A DNA stretch of 64,000 nucleotides from Heliocidaris erythrogramma (Eukaryota > Echinodermata > Echinoidea > Camarodonta > Echinometridae), in the NCBI GenBank assembly GCA_025617745.1, contig CM046863.1, forward strand, positions 1,674,001-1,738,000. The letters run 5' to 3'. Every line of letters begins with the position of its first letter. Position 1 is the stretch's first letter. A model generated the notes under the pieces. That model did no database searches, was not told the DNA's origin, and saw nothing but the letters and a program-made list of their open reading frames with translations. The translations under genes were made by a program, and so were the position numbers. Shown one piece after another: positions 10,905 through 20,392 of this stretch.

Positions 10905-11048
10905 TCAGTATATCGAATTCTCCTCTTTCTGGAGTTTTACACTTTAAAACTTGTCGACTTAATAAGTATATTTCTTTTATTTTCATGATTTTATTACTAG
11001 TTGAAATGTTACATGTTTTCTTTTAGATAAGAAAGTTAGTTTCGTCAT

Positions 11049-11735
11049 TGTCACTGCAGTGGTCTGCAGTGAGAATATTATAGCCATATTGCATTTAGTT
11101 TTTGTAAATCTTTGATTTTGTAATATTTTTAGTTATGGGAATCTTGTTCATCTTTTGCCTATCTCTAATCCCTTTGTACATGAAAGCCCATAGGAGATGT
11201 TCTGTGTTATAGCATATGGGGAGAAATACTAAGTTGTAATGCACACAGTAGGCACACCTTCATTGTCTTAGATTGTATATGTTGGTCAAGTTCATTGTCT
11301 ACTGGGTATTAAGCCCTGGCTAGTACCAGCATCCATTTAGTCCGAGAACAAAAGCCTTTAGGTCTGCTCAGTGAGTCATCTTAGCACGCTCAGCATCTAT
11401 GCTCTTCTTATATAGAGAGAAAAAGCTAAAAGCTATCAGTTCTGTTAAAGTTTTCAGAGAACCCCTCCCCCCCCCCCCCCCTTGGAAAAAAGCTAGATCC
11501 GCCCCTGAAGAGTAAGAGTCAGAGACAGAGATAGAACTCCTAAGTTGGACGTCAGGGAAGTTTCTTTTATAGTTTGCACGGTAACGAGTGCTAAGGAGTA
11601 GACTGCTTATAAAGCCTCCAATTGGTAAGTTTCTTTTGTTATTGTGCCTTGAACTCATATTGTTTTTGAATAAATATGAGAGTTATAAAGTATTATAAAG
11701 AGAGACGATATTAGAGCGAACTGTAATAAACCTTT
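11049..11735. other. Insertion between array blocks, containing a MITE end
   Basis: This ~690 bp stretch is unrelated to the array. It holds a C15 run (11467-11481) followed by GATCCGCCCCTGA (about 11500-11512), the same terminal sequence as the repeat at 25816-26112, so part of it is a truncated member of that family. The rest is unassigned; no convincing coding sequence. Confidence 0.5.
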
Positions 11736-12192
11736 GAGCACTACCAATTTAATCAAGGTCAGATAGATGAATCAAATAGTTATGTAATCCGTGGCAATTT
11801 CAAAGATATAGATGCTAATTGTCAAAAAGCTGTTTGACATTAAATAATTATATAAAAGAAACCATTGTAAGAATGGTCATATTTCATTAAGTTTTCTTTT
11901 ATTTTAATGATTTTATTACTAATTTGACATGTAATATGTTTTCCAGGAGGTACAAAACTTAGCTTCATCATTTTCCACGAATACCCCATATTGTGAGAGC
12001 ACTACCAATTTAATCAAGGTCAGATAAATGAGTTAAACAATTATATAATATGTGACAATATCAAAGATATAGATTCAAATTGTAAAAAAGTGGTTTGAAA
12101 TTATATAATTATTGAAAAGAAACCAATGTAAGAATGGTCATATTTCATTCAGCATATCAAATAGCGAGGATTCCATTCCGTTGAATACTTAC

Positions 12193-12249
12193 CCACTGTA
12201 CAACGTAGATCAAAAGAAAGAGTAAAGAGATCAAGAGCAATATTAACAT
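12193..12249 (-). other. Exon-like module copy 15 (intact)
   Basis: Same peptide as copy 1, variable codon TGG (Trp), donor GTAAGT at 12187-12192. It lies ~12 kb from copy 1 yet has an unchanged 18-codon ORF. Confidence 0.45.
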
Positions 12250-12614
12250 TCAGTATGTCAATTTCTCTTCTTTCTCGAGTTTTACCCTTTAAGATGAGTC
12301 AACTTTATACCTAGTTTTCTTTTATTTTAATGATTTTATTACTAATTTGACATGTAATGTTTTCCAGGAGGTACAAAACTTAGCTTTATCATTTTCCACG
12401 AATACCCCATATTGTGAGAGCACTACCAATTTAATCAAGGTCAGATAAATGAGTTAAACAATTATATAATCTGTGACAATATCAAAGATATAGATTCAAA
12501 TTGTAAAAAAGTGGTTTGAAATTATATAATTATTGAAAAGAAAACCATTGTAAGAAAGGTCATATTTCATTCAGCATGTCAAAAAGCCTGGATTCAATTC
12601 AGTTGCATACTTAC

Positions 12615-12671
12615 TGCCTGTAGAACGTAGATCAAAAGAAGGAGTAAAGGGATCAAAAGCAATATCAGTAT
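12615..12671 (-). pseudogene. Exon-like module copy 16 (start lost)
   Basis: The start codon is ATA at the very edge of the array. The remaining frame is open (ILILLLIPLLLLLIYVLQ plus GCA) and the donor is intact. Confidence 0.42.
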
Positions 12672-12690
12672 CAGGGTAAAAAATACTTTT

Positions 12691-14140
12691 TTTCATTAGG
12701 GCTATTCTTTCTAAAAAAAGTAGCCCCTGTGGACAACTTTACAGGGGCTATTTCTAGGCCCAATGGGGCTATCTTGAATTGCCGATATCACATGTTTTTC
12801 TCCCTGCGAGTACTGCGTAACGAGTATCAGTATTCATAATTTCATATGCGCTAATGTGTGTGTTGTTGCTTTATTATCATCCCTTTTTCACTATCAAGTA
12901 ACCCCCCCCCCCCCCCCTTTCATTTTGAGATACATCTGATTTTGTGATTGTGAGGTTGCAGAGGTAGCACATAAGTTAACTACAATTACAGTGGAGTTAC
13001 ATAGGATAAACTCACAATATCACACTATCAGCTGTAATGAGAAGATCTGGGTGAAATTTTAATATTACAAAATGAATTGAATACTACAGTGAATATAGTT
13101 TTGATGTACAGTGAAGGTTGAAATATGCATTAAATGAAATCAGATTAATACATTCCTCTGTTTTGACCTGTAGACTATGTTTTGACAGTCTACTAAAGTC
13201 TATGACTGTTATTTTAAGGCGATACATGTAGACTGGCAGAGGTATGCAAAGTACTGAAAAATGCATGAATCACCATTTTACAACACAGAGATGTTTCTTC
13301 TTTTGTACATGTATTATTTTATCCTTTTTATGTATTTCCTATCATGTCATAATATTGAGTTGCAGATTCCTTGAAGAATTAAATACAATGCACAGCATTT
13401 GAATTGGTAAATTCACTTTGTTTTGTGATTTGTTTGTTGTCTCAGATTCTTCTATCTTTATTGCAGGATTAAGATTTTACTTTTTTATAACTTGACACTG
13501 AATTAAATTGAAATGGTATCCATTTGAAAGTCCATATGGAACATGTAGCACGACTGCCCAAGTCTTCAACCTCAAGGACCTGAATTACATGAAGTTTACA
13601 AAGTTAAATTACTAATATATTTTTACACAAATAACAAACAATAATCATATAATAATACTAGGAGAACTTGTGGAAAAGAGAAAGAGATGAATCACTGAGA
13701 CTTGGGAGAGGGATGAGACAGAAATGATAGAGATAATAGATGAGTAGATAGACTTTGAGGTTTTTGGTCTAGCAGTAGGAATGAAAATTTTCAAGTCTGT
13801 CACATGGCATAGCACTAAATAGTACATTATAAGTTGCAAAATACAGATGAAATATACTAGGTGTAAAAAATACACTTTTGATAGCTCCTTTTCATCTGAA
13901 ATATCTTTTCACTGTATTCATGGATGCTATTCAAATTTAGATAGTACAAAGAGGAAGGGTGACAAGTACAACCTTCTTTCAGCAAAGTTTGGTGATTAAA
14001 AACGCTTTAATTTTTGCATAATTTTTGTTTATTTTCAGGAAAAAAAAATCAAAATTGAGCAGTTCCTAACTCTGTAGTGAAATGTCGCTAATCAGACACA
14101 CAGTCACAGACTTTTTCTGAATGGATGATTGTCTCATAGC
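12691..14140. other. Non-coding, no feature recognised
   Basis: It contains a short inverted motif (GCCCCTGTGGACAACTTTACAGGGGC near 12724-12749) and a C16 run (12902-12917). The longer open frames are AT-rich chance frames without domains or splice context. Confidence 0.6.
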
Positions 14141-14149
14141 TAGTTGGTC

Positions 14150-14640
14150 AAAAAACACCAGCATCCATAGTTGCCACATCTAGCATAATTATGTTTTTTA
14201 GCATAATTTTGACCCTCTTAGAATCTAGCATTATTCCTAGCATAATTTAACTAGAATCCAGCATAATTCTGAATTTCGGACTTTAAATAGAGAATTTGCT
14301 TTTATTCAACAGATATCTAAGAACTAAGGCTTTTCAGAGAATTTTGGACTGAAAAGGATAGACTAAAATGCTTAGAACCTTTTTTTTTTTTTTTTTTTTT
14401 GGCTTGTTAGAAAATTTTGGACTGAAAAGGAGAGACAATTTTTTTTTTTTTTTTTTTTTTTTTTGCTTGTCAGAGAATTCTGGACTGAAAAGGAGACACT
14501 TAAATGCTGAGGACCTTTTTCTTTTTTTTTCCTTTTTTGGCTTGTCAGAGAATTTTTGACTGAAAATCGTTCCCAGGCGTTTACGCTTCAAATGGATCTA
14601 GCATAATTTTACTCAATTTAGCATAATTTGGGACAACCCT
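14150..14640. repeat. TAGCATAATTT-rich segment with four poly-T minisatellite units
   Basis: TAGCATAATT recurs about seven times at both edges. Between them, about 14326-14565, four imperfect ~70 bp units share GAGAATTTTGGACTGAAAAGG, separated by T18-T24 runs. It adjoins the palindromic minisatellite that follows, and the same combination recurs in inverted order near 27000. Confidence 0.8.
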
Positions 14641-15130
14641 TATGGAAAGATCACAGTGTTACCACACTATGTATCACAGTGTGAAACACAGTGTGGAACA
14701 CAGTGTGGTACACAGTGTCTTGCACGTGGTAAAACACGCGTGTTTAATATGTGATTTTGGGACGTGTGGTAACGCTGTGTATTTACCACAGTATTACCAC
14801 ACTGTGCTACACAGTGTTGAAAGTCTGAAACACATAGTCCACCACACTGTGGTATTCACCACATAGTCCACCACATAGTCTGTCACATCCACCACATAGT
14901 CCACACTGTGGTATTCACCACATAGTCACACTATGGTATTCAGCACATAGTCCAACACACTGTGGTATTCACCACATAGTCCACCACATTGGTAGCTACC
15001 ACATACCATAGTCCTTTGCACTGGTGTAGCCACTTCATAGTGTCGACCACAAAAACACTACTACCCCTCACAATCTGCAACACTGGTCAACTTGAACCAA
15101 GCACAGTGTCACACAATTTTGACCACAACA
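14641..15130. repeat. Palindromic minisatellite, copy 1 (CACTGTG / ACATAGTC core)
   Basis: Dozens of short blocks such as CCACACTGTGGTATTCACC and CACCACATAGTC alternate. Many blocks are self-complementary. The segment and its left flank match, in reverse orientation, the block at 26411-27010, including the edge CCTTATGGAAAGATCACAGTG, so both belong to one dispersed element family. Confidence 0.85.
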
Positions 15131-15480
15131 GTATTCCAACAATGCCAAGCACAGGAATGTCCAAAGACTAAAGATTGTGTACTCATTTCTGCTGATCTCA
15201 ATACAAGTGGAAGCATAGACAAGTACTTTCACATACAGTATATTAATTTAGCCACCTATTCAAAACAGCTTCTCAAATATCACCATTCTCAAGCTTGCTA
15301 ACAAATGTTATGGTTGGTAGAAGCTCAAACTACAATTGTATGATTACCCCCAACCGATGAAAGTTTTCTGTGTAATCACCATTCTCATTTGGCAAATATC
15401 ACAGAGAGAAAAAAAGGAACAGTAAAATAAGCCTCCACTCTCATGATCACAACATACTTTGATACGGGAATAGTAATTGT

Positions 15481-15600
15481 CTGCTGTACCTGTCGGGAGG
15501 TGGTATACTCTAGTGGTCTTTGGGTAACACTAGTGTTTTGGTTCCAATCCAATGAGTCACACAAGTGAGCAACCCACAGGAAACTAAAAAAAAAGAAGAA
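15481..15600 (+). repeat. tRNA-derived SINE candidate
   Basis: An A-box-like TGGTATACTCTAGTGG (15501-15516) and a B-box-like GGTTCCAATCC (15540-15550) have the spacing of an internal RNA polymerase III promoter. An A-rich tail with GAAGAAA follows at 15584. The cloverleaf itself is poor, so this is a tRNA-related repeat, not a tRNA gene. Confidence 0.5.
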
Positions 15601-16108
15601 AATAGGAATAACTTTTTTTCTCCATTTTTTAATATAAAAAAATAATCAGAGTCCATGTATACGCAAGTAAAAAGAATATACAGTACATGTAATCTCTTAC
15701 AAAAAAAAACTGATTCGCAAATACATACTGACAAAAATTTTTTTTTTATAAGATTTCTCCTGAATTTTCATGCGTGCACATAATTACAATATGTTGGGAA
15801 AAGTTTAGAAAGCTGTAAGAAAAACAATGATTGTATTGTGTGAAAAAAAATCCTTCAGCAAACCTACAAATTCATTAAAAAATTTCTGGTTCCTGACTCC
15901 TTGGATATCTATCTGACTTTCTATTTGAATTTAGTAATTTCATATCACAATAGCATTAAATACCTTTGAACATGGATATGCGTTTTCCAAAAAAAAAAAA
16001 CCCAAGAGAAATTGAATGTCACTTGTCCGTTTTGGGAAAGCATGTCATTGCACACCACAGATATGTAAATAAGCTTGAACATTTTCAAACTTGTGAATTT
16101 TAGTAATT
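15601..16108. other. Non-coding, no feature recognised
   Basis: AT-rich with several A8-A12 and T8 runs. No domain-bearing frame was seen. Confidence 0.55.
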
Positions 16109-16603
16109 TACAGGTGTTTTTTTGCTAAAAACCAAGAATTTCATGTAATTTCATGTAAATTGACCTCTGACCTTTGACCTCCTTACCCCAAAATCTAATC
16201 AGTTCATCTTTCTATGGGGATACATAATGGTACCAAGTTTGAAGTTCTCACCTCAGATAGTTCTTGAGATATCGCAGTAACGGTGCTAAAAACCAGTAAT
16301 TCCATGTAATTTCATGTAAATTGGCCTCTGTGACCTCTGACCTTTGACCTCCTTACCCCAAAATCTAATCAGTTCATCTTCGTATAGGGAAACATACTAG
16401 TACCAAGTTTGAAGTTCTTACCTCAAACAGTTCTTGAGATATCGCGGTAACGGTGCTAAAAACCAAGAATTTCATGTAAATTGACCTCTGACCTCTGACC
16501 TACTTACCCCAAAATCTAATCAGTTAATCTTCGTATGGGGAATTTGGGGATACATACTAGTACCAAGTTTAAGGTTCCTACCTCAAATGATTCTTCAGAT
16601 ATC
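16109..16603 (+). repeat. Three ~170 bp tandem units with TGACCT triplets
   Basis: Units start near 16109, 16286 and 16460 and share AAAAACCA..AATTTCATGTAA, CCCCAAAATCTAATCAGTT, and GATATCGC[AG]GTAACG. Each carries three TGACCT half-sites spaced by one base (16161-16180, 16331-16350, 16482-16501). This is the direct-repeat-1 arrangement bound by RXR/HNF4/COUP-TF-type nuclear receptors in animals. Function here is untested. Confidence 0.88.
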
Positions 16604-16700
16604 GCGGTAACGAGAAGTGGGACGGACGCACGGACGGACGGACAACCCGAAAACATAATGCCTCCGGCACCCACCTTCGGTGGGCGGAGGCATAACTAGG
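16604..16700 (+). mobile_element. Terminal hairpin of the same element
   Basis: After (CGGA)n comes ACAACCCGAAAACATAATGC and then a long hairpin with TGCCTCCG / CGGAGGCA arms around a CCCACC-TTCG-GGTGGG stem (16660-16692). It ends the three-unit repeat and recurs alone at 17440-17494. It is probably the end of a non-autonomous mobile element; the class is uncertain. Confidence 0.6.
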
Positions 16701-17048
16701 CATAAGTACTGCAGTTCAGATTTGAATTGATTTTAATCCCCTGTTTGTGAGGGTGCATCTCACGATTAGCAGAGGAAAATACCAAAACTTTTGGCATTAT
16801 CTTAATGGTGTTGAGTTTTAGGGATGAAGTTGCTTATAAAATTAACAAGGTTCAGCCTACACTAATAACCAGTCAAATTCAATCAATGCATCACCACCTA
16901 GTGTTTGTTGCAATTTTCTACAACAGTGCTATCCCAGATTGAGTATTTTGACTGCCATTAGTCCTCGGTCAGCAGAATCGCAAATTCCTACTCTACCTCC
17001 ATTGTCAGATCTTGATTCCTGAAGGGCTTTGCGATTTTAAGAGGAACT

Positions 17049-17134
17049 TTAGAGAGCTGCACCTGTTGTTGAAGTCACTTGCTCCTGAGAGCTGCACCTG
17101 TTGTTGAAGTCACTTGCTCCTTCTGCTTCCAATT
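17049..17134 (-). CDS. Candidate terminal exon, unidentified host gene
   Basis: On the minus strand a CCTGCCTGTCAG acceptor precedes a frame reading ..LEAEGASDFNNRCSS.. to a TAA at 17049. It lies over a 35-bp tandem duplication (about 17052-17121) that shifts the frame; without it the frame would run ~16 residues further. The exon start phase (needs one base from upstream) matches the end phase of the exon at 19327-19429. Identity unknown; it could be chance. Confidence 0.3.
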
Positions 17135-17439
17135 CTGACAGGCAGGCTGTTAATGAAAAATTATTAATAAACTAGATGAAATATTGACGGTTGCCAGATC
17201 AGAAATATTTCACACATTCATGTTGATTTTTTTAAAATTATTTTTGAAAATTGTAATAAAAGATTTCATTACTCTAAAGAAATTAGCTCAAACGCTATTT
17301 TCACTGCGATAAATATCTGAAATGACTGCAGAGACCATTACCTTTACAATTATTGACATTCCTGTGTGCATAAATGGGCTATGTTTGAAATGATCTTCCA
17401 AGTAGTTTGCCCTCGTGACCCCCAAATCACTACGAATAG

Positions 17440-17494
17440 TGACAACCCGAAAACATAATGCCTCCGGCACCCTCCTTCAGTGGGCAGAGGCATA
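17440..17494 (+). mobile_element. Solo terminal hairpin copy
   Basis: GACAACCCGAAAACATAATG is followed by the CCTCCGGCACCC...GGGCAGAGGC hairpin, a second and less perfect copy of the one at 16640-16700. Confidence 0.6.
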
Positions 17495-18042
17495 AGAACT
17501 ATCAACCATTATCAAATAATGGTACAAGCACCTAATGACCCGAAGTTGATATCACATGGATATTTACTAGTTATATCTTTTGCCCGACATGGGTGCATTC
17601 CTCATTGGTATCATGCTTTTTAGCCCAATCAAAGATTCCAGAGTATAAAATTTATTACTGATATTGCCTAAAATAAAACATCTTCAAACCATGTACTATT
17701 TTCAAGACTGATATAGAACATACACATATTTTTCTTTTTCATACTTGTTGTTTCTAGAACAAATACCTCCAGGACGACCAGGAAGTCATTTTTAATTGAT
17801 ATCTAAACATTGGACGACAAACTCCCATCCCCCTCCAAAACAAAAAAAAAAGTTTTTGTAAAAAACGAGATCTAGTGATTTTTATAGTCTTTTTAATCAC
17901 TTAATTGACCTACGTGTAGCTTATTTTAGTTTTGTGAAGGTGAGATGGATTACAGGTAGCACAGCATGTACACTTCTGCTTCATACTTTGGAAAAGGATG
18001 GTGGCAATGGATACATTTGTTGACAATATGAGAACAACTTAC
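17495..18042. other. Non-coding, no feature recognised
   Basis: Possible intron of the minus-strand candidate gene. No repeat family recognised. Confidence 0.45.
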
Positions 18043-18100
18043 TCAAGACACTGTCAATATCCTCACATCTGAGCTTGAAACAGCGAAGTCTTTGTCTTGT
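18043..18100 (-). CDS. Weak candidate exon
   Basis: A 58-nt minus-strand segment lies between a weak ATGATAG acceptor and a good GTAAGT donor (18037-18042). One frame reads TRQRLRCFKLRCEDIDSVL. The stop just upstream in that frame lies in the presumed intron. No domain match; low support. Confidence 0.22.
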
Positions 18101-18739
18101 CTATCATATCAGCCAGAGCTTCTCACTGCCCTCCAATAGCATTGAATGGGATACGTTGTAGGGAAACCTGTTTGTAAAGAGACATATATATATATATAGA
18201 AAATTTACTTTTATAACATGCTTATGGAAGCAGTGTACATTCATTTTAATGGGAGAGGAAGGGTTAGCTTTTTGCATAATTTTTAAAACTTATAGATAAG
18301 GTGCAATGACAAATCGACTGTGAGTGAACAAAATGTAGCAAGGAAAAGACAAAATAAACAAGTTATACAGTATAAAAGTCTGTATCTGAGAAAAGCCTTC
18401 GGGCATACATGTAGATGAAGACCACACACAAGAAAATGTTATAGTTATGATAGTTATCAATATAGACCAACATGTAGGGCCTAGATTATGGATCACCTGG
18501 TATTTGCTCTGACTGCACTTGTTACAGGCTTTATTTCATCAAAATATAGGGTTAGTGCTCATGTTGCAATATATTTTTTTTTGTTATTTATTAGTCTTGG
18601 GGTTAAGGTCAGATTTAGTAATGGGTCCAAGATTAAAGAATTAAATGAATTACCAGTCCACTGACTCCACTGTGTTATATTTCAATATTCTCTGGTATGA
18701 AGAGGCCGTGTTTGTGAGGTAAGGTACAGATTGTCAAGA

Positions 18740-18798
18740 CTAAAACCTCAATGGCACCAAGGGTCTCTCAACAGGAATCTTTCTTTCTCGAGTCATTC
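18740..18798 (-). CDS. Candidate exon, unidentified host gene
   Basis: A strong acceptor TATTCTTTTCCAG precedes GAATGACTCGAG. Joined in phase to the exon at 19327-19429 it reads Gly then MTRERKIPVERPLVPLRF and TAG (18740). An alternative donor (GTTTTA) is poor, so this may be an alternative last exon. No recognised domain. Confidence 0.3.
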
Positions 18799-18979
18799 CT
18801 GGAAAAGAATACAAATGACTTCAATGATATTTATGTTACATCATAAACATTTTAAAGAAAGAATACATCATCTAATATTTCAGTTGTCTTCGTCAAATAT
18901 TAATTTTTCAGCAAAAACATTAATGGTCAGTTATTAACCATGAAACAATTTCATATGCATTTAATCCATTGCCAACAGG

Positions 18980-19042
18980 AACCAGGTGGTCCTCGTATTA
19001 TGCCTATGGGGATGAAATAATTCCGTAGTCAACGGGTTAATG
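18980..19042 (+). repeat. Short dispersed repeat, copy 1
   Basis: GGAACCAGGTGGTCC...GCCTATGGGGATGAAATAATTCCGTAGTCAACGGGTTAA matches 61135-61200 at most positions. Likely a fragment of a dispersed repeat. Confidence 0.55.
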
Positions 19043-19326
19043 TAGCGATGTCACAATAAAAAAAAATAATTAGACTGAAATGGTTAGTAAATTTCAAAGG
19101 TAAAAGCCAAATGATTTAACAATGTTGTCCCAAATAATTTTTTGTAGAATAGGCTATCAGATTTTTGGATGTTAAATGAACACCCCAAACATCGAATGAC
19201 CTTTTTTTCTTTGCTTGTCAGATTCCCATCTCCCTCCAATAGACCGCTTCTGTATACAAATTGATCCCAGATATTTAAAAATTGCCTTTTAAATGACAAA
19301 TTAATCAAATAATCAGAAATGATTAC

Positions 19327-19429
19327 CTGCTCCCACAGCGATCTGCTTTCTCCAACAAAACATTCTTGTTTCAAGCACAAACTCAGAGAAGACAGGAATT
19401 TGGCGCAACAGGTCTCTCAGTACATTTTC
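19327..19429 (-). CDS. Internal exon of an unidentified host gene
   Basis: A textbook acceptor (TTTCTTTTACAG) and a donor (CAG|GTAATC) bracket 103 nt that are open throughout: 34 codons beginning ENVLRDLLRQIPVFSEF and ending CWRKQIAVGA, phase 0 in and phase 1 out. The sequence is mixed hydrophobic/charged and looks like a helical globular segment. I do not recognise the family. Further exons would lie on the minus strand above 19.5 kb, where a LINE now occupies 20.25-23.9 kb. Best-supported exon of this region. Confidence 0.5.
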
Positions 19430-20249
19430 CTGTAAAAGAAAGAGAAAAAAGTGAAATCTGAGAATTGAAAAAATGAGCATCATTAGTTAGTCACAGACAA
19501 GCATTTGCATGTAGTAGTAACCATGCTAATCAAACAGGATTTCTCAACATAAATTTCAAAAAATTTGAAGGTTAAAAATAAAAAATCTAATGCGCAGTCT
19601 CTTTTATCCCTCGCTTGTATATATTTATGTATAAATTTTGGCGGGGAGGTGCAATTTCATTGTTTGTCCCAGGCACCATAATTCCTAGATATGCCCAAGT
19701 GATAAAATTACAGCTCAGTTTCTTATTCTAAATGATCTAGACTGTGTCTAACAATTCAGTCTATCAAATTTAGGAAACAAAAAATAAATGTATTATGAAA
19801 GCAAAAACTTTTGATCATGTTCATGCTTATTCTTGCAATGTCAATGACAATGTTTGACAAATAGATCAAGGCAAAGCCAACAAAGAGCCACATGCCACAT
19901 CCATACAATAGACCAATTATTTTGGCTACATTGTGTGTGAATTTACTTCTAGAATATCAAAGGAAAGCATGACAATTATGTTAACTAGATCCAATATTTT
20001 TTGTTGTTATTTTTTTTTTTTTTTGGGGGGGGGGGGCAGTGGTGGAGAAGACAAGTCAATCAAGGGCAGGCTGGTAATGGTAAAAATGGCAAGGTTTAAT
20101 ATCAAATTAATTTCATGACATGACAAGTGACAACAGCATATTGATATATTCTTGGAGCTCCAGGTACAAATAACCAAAGTCGTCCTCGCCTATTAGTTTG
20201 GTAAGTCGCATTGCTTAATTTCGGCAGGTAAGATACAAATTATTACTTA
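19430..20249. other. Presumed intron; no further feature
   Basis: Contains a T17-G12 homopolymer pair near 20008-20036. No other exon-like segment seen. Confidence 0.45.
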
Positions 20250-20392
20250 CATTCTTCTCTTCTTCTTCCAGTCTGGTACAGACCGCCGCTGGCGTATTAT
20301 CGTACCTTGTGCTTGTCGAGTGCCGAGTGTACAGTGCAAGTAAAAATTGCTCTACAATCAAACTATGTGCAGCTAAAAAACAGTCCTGAAGC

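Larger units (their letters stand above)
10291..11048 (-). repeat. Tandem array, middle block
   Basis: The array resumes exactly at the target duplication and runs for nearly two units until a break after TTTCGTCATTGT. Its units carry modules 13 and 14. Confidence 0.9.
11736..12690 (-). repeat. Tandem array, right block
   Basis: Two to three units, one internally deleted around 11890, close the array. After 12671 the similarity stops within GATCAAAAGCAATATCAGTATC. Confidence 0.88.

Noticed and set aside
205..12690. Possible 185/333 (Transformer) immune gene cluster
   Set aside because: The hydrophobic leader and the lack of a Gly/His-rich second exon do not fit that family.
16620..16692. 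Helitron 3' end (hairpin then CTAG)
   Set aside because: CTAG follows the hairpin at one copy but not at the second (17494), and the base after it is not T.
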